A DNA stretch of 64,000 nt from Alphaproteobacteria bacterium HT1-32 (lineage in GTDB: Bacteria; Pseudomonadota; Alphaproteobacteria; Rhodospirillales; HT1-32), in contig WJPL01000001.1 in the NCBI GenBank assembly GCA_009649675.1, positions 1,198,469-1,262,468 on the forward strand, written 5' to 3'. Below are positions 1 to 7,930 of the stretch, piece by piece. Positions within the stretch are counted from its first letter, which is position 1, and the number at the start of each line of letters is the position of its first letter. A program made the translations under genes and the position numbers. The notes below the pieces were generated by a model. It made no database searches, had not been told where the DNA came from, and saw only the letters and a program-made list of their open reading frames with translations.

Positions 1-539
1 CCATTGCTGACCTTCAGGGGGTCTATGCCACCACGGCCCGCCCCCGCGCCATGACCCAGGTGGTCATGACCCCGCGTGCGGCGGCAACCGACATGCGATC
101 CCGGGTTGATAGCGGCCAGCAGATCGGCATTCTGTTCGGGGCAGAACGCAAGGGGCTGCATAACGACGATGTGGCGCTGGCTGATGTGGTGGTGGAAGCC
201 CCGCTGAATCCGGCTTTTTCCTCGCTCAATCTGGCACAGGCTGTTCTGCTAGTCGGCTATGAATGGTATCAGGCCGGTGTCGAGAAGGCGCCGGTTGAGC
301 AGGTCATGGGCGATACCCGCCCGGCCAACCGCGAAGAGCTGATCGGCCTGTTCGAACATCTGGAACGGGAACTCGATGATTGCGGTTTTCTGCTGCCTGT
401 CGAGAAACGCCCGACCATGACCCGCAACATCCGGAATATTTTCCTGCGCGCCAACATGACGGAACAGGAAGTCCGCACCTTGCGCGGCGTGATCGTCGGG
501 CTGGTCAAATATGGCGGACGTTACCGGAAAACCGATTAA
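1..539 (+). CDS. tRNA/rRNA methyltransferase, TrmJ/LasT type (3' part)
   Basis: Only the C-terminal part is present; the reading frame is open from the left edge (first full codon at base 3) to the TAA at 537-539. The visible part carries the SPOUT-type knot signatures: an IGILFGAERKGL segment and a PLNPAFSSLNLAQAVLLVGYE segment, followed by a helical tail typical of the TrmJ family, which 2'-O-methylates position 32 of tRNA with SAM. The in-frame ATG at 51 is internal. Its stop codon shares bases with the stop of the convergent flavoprotein gene. Family is secure; the exact target RNA is inferred from the family. Confidence 0.85.
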   Translation, partial: IADLQGVYATTARPRAMTQVVMTPRAAATDMRSRVDSGQQIGILFGAERKGLHNDDVALADVVVEAPLNPAFSSLNLAQAVLLVGYEWYQAGVEKAPVEQVMGDTRPANREELIGLFEHLERELDDCGFLLPVEKRPTMTRNIRNIFLRANMTEQEVRTLRGVIVGLVKYGGRYRKTD

Positions 540-1939
540 CGGCCCGTCGTCACCAGTTCAGCGGCGGCTTCACCGGCGATGCGGCCAAGGGCCACAGCGG
601 TCAGCAGACCATTCCCTGAAAGATAACCCCAGACCGCCGGGCCGGAGACACCGCGTGCCGCGCCGCCACCGGCAAACAGATTGGGCAGTAACGAGCCGTC
701 GGGCCGCATGGCCCGCGTCCGGTCATCAACCGTCAGCCCACCCTGCGTATGGAACAGCGTGCCGGTCACCCGGATTGCGTAGAACGGCCCTGAAAGCGGC
801 GGCTTTTGCGTGAAATCACGACCGAAAGCATCCTCTCCCTCACCCGCCTGCAATCTGGCAACCTCATCCAGGGTTTTCTGCAAAGCCTCGGCAGGCAGGT
901 CCGTCAGCGCAGCCAGCGCCACCGGGTCATCGGCCCTGCGGACCGCCCCGGCCTTTTCCGCCTGACGATAATCATCGAAGGTCATGCCGAGATCATGGAG
1001 ACGCTGGTCGTAAATATCCCAGGCGATACCTTCCGGTTGGGCCAGAACATCGACGGCCTGCTCGGAGTAACCCTGATTCTCGTTGGAAAACCGCTTGCCC
1101 GCCAGATTGACCTGAATGCCGCCTTCCATCATCAGCGCCCAGCTGATCAGAACCGCGTGCGGCCAGGCGACAGAGCCATGTCCCTGATAGGCCCCCATAT
1201 CCGCCAGCCCGGCACCAAGGCCCGCTCCCCATTTTACCGCATCGCCCTGATTGCCGACATGGCCGAAATAGATTGCGGAAACCATCTCCGGAATATGCTT
1301 TTCCAGCATCTCCCTGCTGCCGCCATATCCGTTGCAGGCCAGCACCAGTGCGTCGCAGCCGATGGCCTCTACCGACCCATCCGGTCTGGCAACCCTGACC
1401 CCGCGAACCTGTCCATCCCTCTCCGCATACAGGGCGGTTACATGGGCGTCCGTCATGATGTCGATTTCTGCGGCCGACAGGGCACCATGCAGTGCGGTAA
1501 TCAGGCCGCGACCTGTCTGTTCCGCATGCGCATGCATGCGCAGCGCCGTATGACCGGGATATTTGAAACCTTCGAGCAGCACAAAGGGGATGTTGTGCCG
1601 GTCAGCCAGCCATTCCAGTGTCGGGCCGGAAGTCCGGGCAACAAGGTCGGTCAAAACAGGATCGGCCCTGCCTTTCGCCTTGCGCTGAATGTCAGCGGAC
1701 ATAATGGCAACAGAATCGGTCTCGCCAATGGCCGTCTGCCACCGGGTTTCACAGGCCGGAATGAAACCGGACGACAGGGCAGTCGAGCCACCGGGAGAGC
1801 TGTCCCGGTCAAGCACCAGAACCTCTGCACCCCGGTCGCGAGCTGCCAGTGCGGCAATCGAGCCACAGGCACCCGCCCCGATGACGATGACCGGAACCGT
1901 TATGTCAAAAGCAGGGATTTCATGAATGATTTCAGACAT
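536..1939 (-). CDS. FAD-dependent oxidoreductase (fumarate reductase/KstD flavoprotein family)
   Basis: A 467-residue flavoprotein. The N-terminus holds a dinucleotide-binding fold with GAGACG at residues 21-26 and an acidic residue (LDRD) closing the second strand. The C-terminus has the second FAD contact, AGGGAARG followed by GYLSGNGLL. This is the FAD_binding_2 family, which includes soluble fumarate reductases and 3-ketosteroid dehydrogenases; the substrate cannot be read here. No signal peptide, so cytoplasmic. An in-frame ATG at 1999 would overlap the upstream pentapeptide gene by 47 bp, so the MSEIIHEIP start at 1939, 13 bp after that gene's stop, is preferred. Probably last gene of the leftward trio. 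Confidence 0.85.
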   Translation of the reverse strand: MSEIIHEIPAFDITVPVIVIGAGACGSIAALAARDRGAEVLVLDRDSSPGGSTALSSGFIPACETRWQTAIGETDSVAIMSADIQRKAKGRADPVLTDLVARTSGPTLEWLADRHNIPFVLLEGFKYPGHTALRMHAHAEQTGRGLITALHGALSAAEIDIMTDAHVTALYAERDGQVRGVRVARPDGSVEAIGCDALVLACNGYGGSREMLEKHIPEMVSAIYFGHVGNQGDAVKWGAGLGAGLADMGAYQGHGSVAWPHAVLISWALMMEGGIQVNLAGKRFSNENQGYSEQAVDVLAQPEGIAWDIYDQRLHDLGMTFDDYRQAEKAGAVRRADDPVALAALTDLPAEALQKTLDEVARLQAGEGEDAFGRDFTQKPPLSGPFYAIRVTGTLFHTQGGLTVDDRTRAMRPDGSLLPNLFAGGGAARGVSGPAVWGYLSGNGLLTAVALGRIAGEAAAELVTTGR

Positions 1940-1952
1940 ACCGCTGAGACTA

Positions 1953-3191
1953 TCAGACTGTAGCACCACCCGCGCGCACGAATTTCGACTGTTCTTCACT
2001 CAGCCGGCAATCCTTGAAGCTGGCCCGTGTTACCGTTGCCTGCCGCAGAATGACATCATCCATATGTGCGGATTCAAAATCGGCACCGGTAAGATCGGCA
2101 CCGGTGAAATCTGCCCGCCGGAGATTTGCCGGCCAGAGCTCCTGGATGGCATCTGCCGCCGACCCCAGCTCAGCCGGTTTCAGGCAGGTATCATGCAGTT
2201 TCGCCCGCGCCAGACGGGCACCGGTCAGGTTCGCACCATTCATGATCGACTTGCTGAAGTCCGCCCCCGACAAATCGGCTTCTGTGAAATCGCAGAACAT
2301 CAGGATGGTGCCGGACAGATTGGCAAATTTCAGCTTGGCACCGCGAAATTTCGCACCGCTGAGATTAGCGCCTTCCAGAGATATTTCCTTCAGGTCACGA
2401 CCGGAAAAGTCGGCGCATTTTCCTTTACGCCCATCTGAATTGATCCAGTACATGTGATCGCTGAGCAGTTTCTGCACATCTTCAGCCAGTTCCTCTGACA
2501 TCGCCGGCATCTCGACATTTGTCAGGTCTGCATTATGCAGGTTCGTACCGACCATCAGCGCACCCTTCAGGTTTGCGCCCGTCAGTTCTGCCCCTTCGAA
2601 ATTCGCACCGGAAAGATCGGCGCTGCTGATATCCGCATCCTTCAGTCTGGCCGATGTCAGATTCGCATTGGCCAGTTTCGCCTCATGCAGATTGGCCTTG
2701 TACATATCCGCGCTCGACATATTCGCCGCGTTCAGGGTCGCACTGGCCATATTCGTGCGACCGATCTCTGCAGCGACCATCTGTGCCCGCATGCGCTCCT
2801 CATCGGTCATCTGCTTTTTGGTCAGTTTTGACTTTGCGTCCATCAGGGCTCCGGGACGCATATCCGCCGAGGCCAGATTGGCGCCCGTCAGGTCAGCCCG
2901 ATAGAGCAGCGCCCCCCGAAGGTCGGATTTTGACAGATTGGCGTTCCGCAGATCAGCCTTGCTCAGATCAGCCCCGAACAGATCGCAACCGGACAGGTTT
3001 GCGCCGACAAAATTACACCCGTCAAGCTTGGCCCCGGACAGATTTGCCGATGCCAGATTAACCCGCCCGAACCGGACGCCGGACAGATCACGCAATGTCA
3101 GATTTGCCCTTTGGCCGCCGGGTTTTCCCAGCAGAAAAGCCTGATGCCGTTTCAGAATGACGGCGATTTCATCTGGTTGAATCGTACTCAT
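1953..3191 (-). CDS. pentapeptide-repeat protein A
   Basis: About 412 residues, almost entirely A(D/N)LxX pentapeptide repeats, which fold as a right-handed quadrilateral beta-helix. The repeats form two blocks: one is interrupted by ADMRPGALMDAK plus a charged segment, and the blocks are separated by a non-repeat linker with SDHMYWINSDGRKG. No signal peptide or membrane segment. It is a paralogue of the next gene upstream (3254-4495) with the same interruptions. The ORF can begin at 3257, overlapping the upstream stop as ATGA, but MSTIQPDEIAVIL at 3191 aligns with MARIDPQELATTV of the paralogue and has a GGAAG sequence just upstream, so 3191 is chosen. Function unknown; known members range from gyrase-binding DNA mimics to scaffold proteins. 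Confidence 0.85.
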   Translation of the reverse strand: MSTIQPDEIAVILKRHQAFLLGKPGGQRANLTLRDLSGVRFGRVNLASANLSGAKLDGCNFVGANLSGCDLFGADLSKADLRNANLSKSDLRGALLYRADLTGANLASADMRPGALMDAKSKLTKKQMTDEERMRAQMVAAEIGRTNMASATLNAANMSSADMYKANLHEAKLANANLTSARLKDADISSADLSGANFEGAELTGANLKGALMVGTNLHNADLTNVEMPAMSEELAEDVQKLLSDHMYWINSDGRKGKCADFSGRDLKEISLEGANLSGAKFRGAKLKFANLSGTILMFCDFTEADLSGADFSKSIMNGANLTGARLARAKLHDTCLKPAELGSAADAIQELWPANLRRADFTGADLTGADFESAHMDDVILRQATVTRASFKDCRLSEEQSKFVRAGGATV

Positions 3192-3253
3192 CGCACTTCC
3201 GGGCAGTGTATCTTCGCCGGTCAGTTCACCCGGCGAGCGGACTATAGCGCCTC

Positions 3254-4495
3254 TCATGCCGTGATGATACCGCCATGAGCCAGAAGCGCTTCTGACTGTT
3301 GTTCTGTCAGAATACAGCCATCAAACCGGGTATCCCTGAAATGGGATTGCGCGAAATCCACGCCATCGAGTCTGGCTGATGTCAGATCGGCCTCGCTGAG
3401 GTCCGCACCCATGACATCCACGCCGGAGAGATTGGCACTCCACATCCGCGCCGGAGTATTGGCATCCCCCGGCGCCAGTTCTGCGGGACGCAGCCGGGCC
3501 CGGCGGAAATTGGTCTTGGCCATTGTGCATTGTGTGAGGTTTGCACCATCCAGTTCTGCCCGTTCCAGAACGGCACCACTCAGGATTGATCCGCTGAGGT
3601 CGGCCAGAATAAGTTTCGCTGCGGTCAGATCAGCGTTCCGCAGGGTCGTCTCAACCAGTTTTGCACCGCAAAGGTTAAGACCCCTGAGAGAAACACCCGT
3701 CAGATCCATGCCGCTGAAATCAGCCCGCTCACCATCCCGCCCGTTGGTCGTGATCCAGCGGTTATGACGGATGACCTTCATCGCCAGATCCTGCTTCAGA
3801 TCATCGAGACTTGCCGGAAGCTCCACACCCGCCAGTGATGCCCCGCCAAGTTTTGTCTGATACAGCAATGCACCGCTCATATTGACATTATCAAGCCGGG
3901 CACCTTCCAGATTGGCATTAGCCAGATCCGCATTGGCCAGATTTGCATTCTGTAATTTCGCGCCGCTCAGATTCGCCCCGACAAGTTTGGTATTGCTGAG
4001 ATCTACTGAATATTCAGTCGTCTTCTCTGCTGCATCGAAACTGCCCAGCGGTCCCTGCCCTTTGGAAATCTGTTCCTTGATGACGGCTGCACGCTCGGCT
4101 TCATCCTCCGTCATATCCGCCTTGCTGAGCTTCATTTTCGCGTCCATCAGGGCACCCGGACGCATATCTGCTCCACTCAGGTCGGCACCGGAAAAATCGC
4201 AGCCAAGAAAAGTTGCTCCCCGCAGATCAGCCTTAACAAGAATCGCATTACGAAGATTCGCGCGCGAGAAATCCACGCCGAACAGGTCGGAAGCGGAGAA
4301 ATCCGCCTCTTCCAGATTGCAGCCGCCAAAGCTGGAACCGGCCAGAATGGAGTTTGAGAAATTGATCTTCGGCAGGCGGTATTTCGTGACGTTGCGCAAC
4401 ATCATCATTGCCCGACGTCCGCCGTTTAGCCCCTTGATGAAGCGGTAGTGCAACTTCACCGTTGTGGCAAGTTCCTGCGGATCTATCCGGGCCAT
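3254..4495 (-). CDS. pentapeptide-repeat protein B
   Basis: About 413 residues with the same plan as protein A: a short helical N-terminus, pentapeptide repeats, the interruption ADMRPGALMDAKMKL with a charged helix, a second repeat run, a linker with RHNRWITTNGRDGERADFSG, then a final repeat block. The two genes look like a tandem duplication that has diverged strongly. Start: an ATG at 4525 is available, but the ATG at 4495 has a GGAG about 9 bp upstream and matches the paralogue's start. It is the first gene of the leftward trio, divergent from atpI. No enzyme motif or export signal is seen; function unknown. Confidence 0.85.
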   Translation of the reverse strand: MARIDPQELATTVKLHYRFIKGLNGGRRAMMMLRNVTKYRLPKINFSNSILAGSSFGGCNLEEADFSASDLFGVDFSRANLRNAILVKADLRGATFLGCDFSGADLSGADMRPGALMDAKMKLSKADMTEDEAERAAVIKEQISKGQGPLGSFDAAEKTTEYSVDLSNTKLVGANLSGAKLQNANLANADLANANLEGARLDNVNMSGALLYQTKLGGASLAGVELPASLDDLKQDLAMKVIRHNRWITTNGRDGERADFSGMDLTGVSLRGLNLCGAKLVETTLRNADLTAAKLILADLSGSILSGAVLERAELDGANLTQCTMAKTNFRRARLRPAELAPGDANTPARMWSANLSGVDVMGADLSEADLTSARLDGVDFAQSHFRDTRFDGCILTEQQSEALLAHGGIITA

Positions 4496-4620
4496 TCTGG
4501 CTACTCCAAATTCGGCCCTGAACATAAGCTTTGGATATATCCCCTGAAATACGTAGTTTCCGAAGATCGGCCCTCTGAACGATCACAGGCGGAAATTATC
4601 TCCGCAGGCCTGTCGGTCGC

Positions 4621-4649
4621 TTGACTCGCGGGAATCACCCCAATAGATT
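4621..4649 (+). promoter_or_regulatory. sigma-70 promoter of the atpI-B-E-F'-F cluster
   Basis: TTGACT at 4621-4626 and TAGATT at 4644-4649 are separated by exactly 17 bp, matching 5 of 6 and 4 of 6 consensus bases. Transcription would begin around 4656, about 28 bp before the GTG proposed for atpI. This also argues against an atpI start at 4621, which would lie inside the promoter. Confidence 0.6.
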
Positions 4650-4683
4650 GCGCCGCGATTCACAGGGTCTGAAAGGGTCAGCC

Positions 4684-5034
4684 GTGACCGACAGGGATGG
4701 CGAAGATCTTTCGGAGTTTGACAGACGCCTGAAGGCGGCGCGCGGGGATAACCGCTCACCGTTTGACAGCGGAAAACCCGGCCAGCCGCCAAAATATGGC
4801 ATGCTTGGTCTGGCGCTTCGTATGGGTCTGGAACTTGTTTCTGCTCTGGCCGTCGGTGCGGCAGCCGGGTGGGGACTGGACAAATGGCTGGAAACCAGCC
4901 CCTGGATCATGATTGTTGGCGTCGTCATGGGTGGCGTTGCCGGAATCATGAATGTATACAGATTTGCCGCCGGGTTTGGCGGTACCGTTGGGTATAAAAA
5001 GGCCGCGTCCAAAGAGGATGCGCCAGATGCGTAG
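4684..5034 (+). CDS. atpI: ATP synthase assembly protein I
   Basis: A small membrane protein of about 116 residues with a charged N-terminal tail and two hydrophobic helices (roughly residues 38-62 and 70-92, the second containing VGVVMGGVAGIMNVYR). AtpI assists assembly of the c-ring, possibly by handling magnesium or by acting as a chaperone. It is the leading gene of the F0 cluster, 16 bp before atpB, as in other alphaproteobacteria. The start is taken as the GTG at 4684 (VTDRDGEDLSEF) because the longer alternative at 4621 overlaps the -35 element. An AAGG lies upstream of the GTG. Confidence 0.85.
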   Translation: MTDRDGEDLSEFDRRLKAARGDNRSPFDSGKPGQPPKYGMLGLALRMGLELVSALAVGAAAGWGLDKWLETSPWIMIVGVVMGGVAGIMNVYRFAAGFGGTVGYKKAASKEDAPDA

Positions 5035-5050
5035 GGAAAGAGTGTAATCG

Positions 5051-5782
5051 ATGGCGGAAAATCATAGCCCGCTCGCACAGTTCGAGATCAAAACCCTTGT
5101 TCCGATTGATCTCGGATCGTTCGATGCGTCTTTCACAAACTCATCCGCATTCATGGTCATTTCCGTGCTGCTTGCGACCGTTTTTCTGGTCGGCGGCATG
5201 CGTAAAGGCGAGATGGTACCGGGTCGCTGGCAGTCCATGGCCGAACTCAGCTATGTGTTCGTCGCCAATCTGATCCGCGACACCGTTGGTACCGAAGGCG
5301 CGAAATATTTCCCCTTCATCTTCTCCCTGTTCATGTTCATCCTGTTTGGCAACCTGCTCGGCATGATGCCCTACAGCTTTACCTTCACCAGCCATATTGC
5401 CGTGACCTTTGCCATGGCGCTGGTGGTGTTTGTCGGTGTGACCGTGATTGCTGTTGCAAAACATGGCCTGCACTTCTTCTCGTTCTTCATGCCGCCGGGG
5501 GTTCCCATTGCAATGGCCCCGTTGCTGGTTCCGATCGAGATCATTTCCTATCTCTCGCGACCGATCAGTCTTTCGGTCCGGCTTTTCGCGAATATGACGG
5601 CCGGGCACACCCTGCTTAAGGTGTTTGCCGGGTTTGTTGCCTCACTTGGTGTCGCCGGTGTTCTGCCGCTGGCCTTCGTGACCGCACTGACCGGCCTCGA
5701 ATTCGTCATCGCTTTCCTGCAGGCATATGTCTTCACCATTCTGACATGCCTGTATCTGAACGACGCCCTGCACCTCCACTAA
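5051..5782 (+). CDS. atpB: ATP synthase F0 subunit a
   Basis: A 243-residue polytopic inner-membrane protein forming the proton half-channels next to the c-ring. The diagnostic segment SLSVRLFANMTAGHTLLKVF contains the essential stator arginine (R177). A further conserved C-terminal helix holds TGLEFVIAFLQAYVFTILTCLYLNDALHLH. Length and ending are normal for alphaproteobacteria. It follows atpI by 16 bp, with a GGAAAGAG ribosome-binding region before the ATG. Confidence 0.97.
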   Translation: MAENHSPLAQFEIKTLVPIDLGSFDASFTNSSAFMVISVLLATVFLVGGMRKGEMVPGRWQSMAELSYVFVANLIRDTVGTEGAKYFPFIFSLFMFILFGNLLGMMPYSFTFTSHIAVTFAMALVVFVGVTVIAVAKHGLHFFSFFMPPGVPIAMAPLLVPIEIISYLSRPISLSVRLFANMTAGHTLLKVFAGFVASLGVAGVLPLAFVTALTGLEFVIAFLQAYVFTILTCLYLNDALHLH

Positions 5783-5827
5783 AACGCAGAGCGCTGGAAA
5801 CCACCCTTCGAAAAAAGGAAATCTATT

Positions 5828-6052
5828 ATGGAACTTGAAGCTGCAAAGATGCTCGGCGCTGGCCTCGCGGTTATCGGCGTTATCGGATCCGGGATCGGCA
5901 TTGGCTCGATCTTCGCCTCCTTCATTCAGGCTGTTGGCCGCAACCCGGCTGCTCAGTCCGCCGTGTTCCCAATGACCATGCTGGGCTTCGCCCTCGTTGA
6001 AGCCATCGCGCTTTTCGCGCTGGTTATCGCACTCGTCATTCTGTTCACCTGA
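5828..6052 (+). CDS. atpE: ATP synthase F0 subunit c
   Basis: A 74-residue hairpin of two hydrophobic helices joined by the polar loop QAVGRNPAA. Helix 1 carries the glycine-rich GSGIGIGS packing motif. Helix 2 carries the ion-carrying carboxylate E58 in LVEAIALF. The residues around E58 lack the polar ligands (ETT/ES pattern with a helix-1 Gln) seen in sodium-type rings, so a proton-driven enzyme is inferred. A purine-rich AAAAAAGGAAA precedes the start, and a hairpin follows the stop, both consistent with high expression of this multicopy subunit. Confidence 0.97.
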   Translation: MELEAAKMLGAGLAVIGVIGSGIGIGSIFASFIQAVGRNPAAQSAVFPMTMLGFALVEAIALFALVIALVILFT

Positions 6053-6059
6053 TACCGGC

Positions 6060-6079
6060 GATCCGGCTCCGGCCGGATT
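6060..6079 (+). other. RNA hairpin just 3' of atpE
   Basis: ATCCGG at 6061-6066 pairs with CCGGAT at 6073-6078 around a 6-nt loop, with an extra G:U pair at the base. No T-run follows, so it is not an intrinsic terminator. Its place eight bases after the atpE stop suggests mRNA stabilisation or segmental control of c-subunit output; this role is inferred. Confidence 0.4.
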
Positions 6080-6099
6080 GCGCATGACAGGAACGTCCT

Positions 6100-6594
6100 A
6101 TGCCGCAACTAGATCCGGCGACACCGTTTGCGCCTCAGCTCATCTGGCTGCTCATCACCTTTGGTGTGATGTTTATCCTGATGTGGAAGGTGGCCTTGCC
6201 GCGGATCGGTCAGGTTCTGGAAGCACGCCAGGACAAGATCTCTCATGATCTCGACCGCGCCGCCAAACTGCGTGAGGAAGCGGAAGAAGCCCTGAAGGCC
6301 TATGAGGCCGCCCTTGCCGAAGCGCGTTCCAGCGCCCAGGCAGAGATAGCTGACACCAACGCCAAACTGCAGAAGAAGGCTGACAAGCGCGAAGCTGAAG
6401 TCGCTGCCAAGATCGCAAAACAGCTCGAAGAAGGCGAAAGCCGGATTGCCGCTGCACGTGACGAAGCAATGAATTCTCTTCGTGATGTGGCTGTCGACGT
6501 CGCACGGTCTGCGACCGAACGTCTGATTGGTACCAAACCGGAAGACGAAGCCCTCGGTAAGGCCGTCGATGCAACTCTGCAGGAAAGGGGCTGA
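6100..6594 (+). CDS. atpF': ATP synthase F0 subunit b'
   Basis: 164 residues: an N-terminal membrane anchor (PQLIWLLITFGVMFILMWKVALP) followed by a long charged coiled coil forming half of the peripheral stalk. Alphaproteobacteria carry two different b-type subunits, and the first after atpE is normally b'. The gene ends 2 bp before atpF, and both have the same single-anchor plus coiled-coil plan, so the heterodimeric stalk is well supported. The b' and b labels rest on order and on the family norm. Confidence 0.92.
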   Translation: MPQLDPATPFAPQLIWLLITFGVMFILMWKVALPRIGQVLEARQDKISHDLDRAAKLREEAEEALKAYEAALAEARSSAQAEIADTNAKLQKKADKREAEVAAKIAKQLEEGESRIAAARDEAMNSLRDVAVDVARSATERLIGTKPEDEALGKAVDATLQERG

Positions 6595-6596
6595 GA

Positions 6597-7082
6597 ATGT
6601 TTTCTGATCCCACATTCTGGGTTGCCGTTGCCTTCGTCCTGTTCGTTGGTGTTCTCCTGTACCTCAAGGTACCGGCGAAAGTAGCCACGGCACTGGACAG
6701 TCGCTCCGTCAAGATCCGGCAGGAAATCGAAGAGGCCGAGCGCCTCCGCGAGGAAGCCAGTGATCTGCTGGCCAGCTACAAGGCCAAGCAGCGCGAAGCG
6801 ATGAAGGAAGCTGAGGCCATTGTTGCCCATGCCAAGGAAGAAGCCGAACGCATGGCCAAACAGGGTGCACAGAAGCTTGAAGAGTCGATCAAGCGCCGCG
6901 AACAGCAGGCCATGGATCGTCTGGCCCAGGCCGAACAGCAGGCCATCAAGCAGGTTCGTGATCAGGCAGCCGACATTGCCCTGTCCGCAACCGAAAAGCT
7001 GATTGTCGAACAGCTTGACGCCAAGCAGTCATCGGCACTGATTACCGCCGCTATCAAGGATTTACCCAACCGGCTCAACTAA
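6597..7082 (+). CDS. atpF: ATP synthase F0 subunit b
   Basis: 161 residues. The N-terminal hydrophobic helix (FWVAVAFVLFVGVLLYLKVPAKV) enters a long coiled coil with many EAE/KEEAER heptads, ending in SATEKLIVEQLDAKQSSALI, the conserved C-terminal part that contacts the delta subunit. It is the last gene of the F0 cluster, 2 bp after atpF' and about 30 bp before a strong terminator. Confidence 0.95.
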   Translation: MFSDPTFWVAVAFVLFVGVLLYLKVPAKVATALDSRSVKIRQEIEEAERLREEASDLLASYKAKQREAMKEAEAIVAHAKEEAERMAKQGAQKLEESIKRREQQAMDRLAQAEQQAIKQVRDQAADIALSATEKLIVEQLDAKQSSALITAAIKDLPNRLN

Positions 7083-7111
7083 GTGCGCCACAAGCGGTAA
7101 AGACATAAATC

Positions 7112-7141
7112 AGGCCCTTGCGACAGCAGGGGCCTTTTTTA
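7112..7141 (+). terminator. Rho-independent terminator of the F0 cluster
   Basis: AGGCCCTTG (7112-7120) pairs with CAGGGGCCT (7127-7135), 9 bp with one G:U pair and a 6-nt loop, followed directly by seven T residues. It ends the rightward atp transcript and reaches the stop codon of the convergent small gene. Confidence 0.9.
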
Positions 7142-7486
7142 TTGCCCGGGTTTTCCAGTTCCGTCTGCGATCTGTCGGTCCGGCAACGCCGCCTGCTGTT
7201 TCATATCCGCTTTGACCGCAGCCCTGTCCGTAACCGGAACAGTTGATTGCGGTGCGTCCGATACCGGACATTGCCCGGCATTGAAATTCCAGGATGTATT
7301 GTTCAGCACGCGGCCACAGCAGGCCCGTTTCAGCTCTCCGGAGATGACCATGCAGGTACAGGAACCGACATTAAAGTCGGCCCCGCTGTAGCGGCAGGTA
7401 CAATCCGGCGCCGCAAAGGCGGTCGCGGAAATCGCAAACAAGGCCGCACCCGCCAATCCCGATAACCCCTTCAAGATGATATGCAT
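7139..7486 (-). CDS. small cysteine-rich exported protein, unknown
   Basis: 115 residues. The N-terminus (MHIILKGLSGLAGAALFAISATAFA followed by A-P) is a clear Sec signal peptide, so the mature protein of about 90 residues is periplasmic or secreted. It has seven cysteines arranged as CTC, CTC, CC and a single C within the first 55 mature residues, then a Cys-free, Gln- and Lys-rich tail. I do not recognise a family. The spacing would suit disulfides or metal binding, but no known metal motif is visible. It is a single leftward gene, convergent with atpF. Confidence 0.6.
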   Translation of the reverse strand: MHIILKGLSGLAGAALFAISATAFAAPDCTCRYSGADFNVGSCTCMVISGELKRACCGRVLNNTSWNFNAGQCPVSDAPQSTVPVTDRAAVKADMKQQAALPDRQIADGTGKPGQ

Positions 7487-7574
7487 AGCATCCTCCTGCC
7501 TCGGCGTTGGTATCAGGATATCGCAGAACCCGCAGAAATCATAGTATCTGGCGAATCCCGAGCATCAGCCGATG

Positions 7575-7781
7575 TCATTCGAGCGCAATCTCTCCGTCAA
7601 TCCGGCAATCAAGCTCCACACCATTGACCGTCAGATGCATGCTGGCCGCCAGCTTTTCGTTACCTTGCAGCCTGCCGGAGTCAATGGCTGCCCGGACGGC
7701 AGTTTCGATCTCGCGCTGCGAAGTAATGCCGACTTTCTTGAGAAACATCCTGACCGACATTCCGAACTGATCATCATTCAT
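7575..7781 (-). CDS. small conserved protein, DUF6494-like
   Basis: 68 residues, cytoplasmic. The sequence begins MNDDQFGMSVRMFLKKVGITSQREIE and ends with LTVNGVELDCRIDGEIALE, a pattern I associate with the short DUF6494 family found in alphaproteobacteria: an N-terminal helical part plus a beta C-terminus. No function is known. It is monocistronic, leftward and divergent from the SDR gene. The codon pattern and charged, structured sequence argue for a real gene despite its length. Confidence 0.65.
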   Translation of the reverse strand: MNDDQFGMSVRMFLKKVGITSQREIETAVRAAIDSGRLQGNEKLAASMHLTVNGVELDCRIDGEIALE

Positions 7782-7930
7782 TGTGGTTTCCTTCCCCGTT
7801 GCAGGTCAGCCGTTACTGACCCGATTTCGACAGATACGCACTCTGACACCTGATTCAAGCTTCGTTGCGTTGCCCGCTTCAGGCATTAGACTGCCGCCAG
7901 AATCGACTGAAACAACCGGGAGGGCCCTTC

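Noticed and set aside
806-1963. 385-codon rightward open frame
   Set aside because: It is antisense to the flavoprotein gene, which has intact family motifs; the translated product has no recognisable domain.
2014-4448. Several rightward open frames across the pentapeptide genes
   Set aside because: Shadows of the five-residue repeats: the repetitive codons keep the opposite strand free of stops.
1953-4495. Repeated short units that could suggest a CRISPR or tandem repeat array
   Set aside because: The periodicity of 15 bp is coding (pentapeptides), the units diverge, and there are no spacers.
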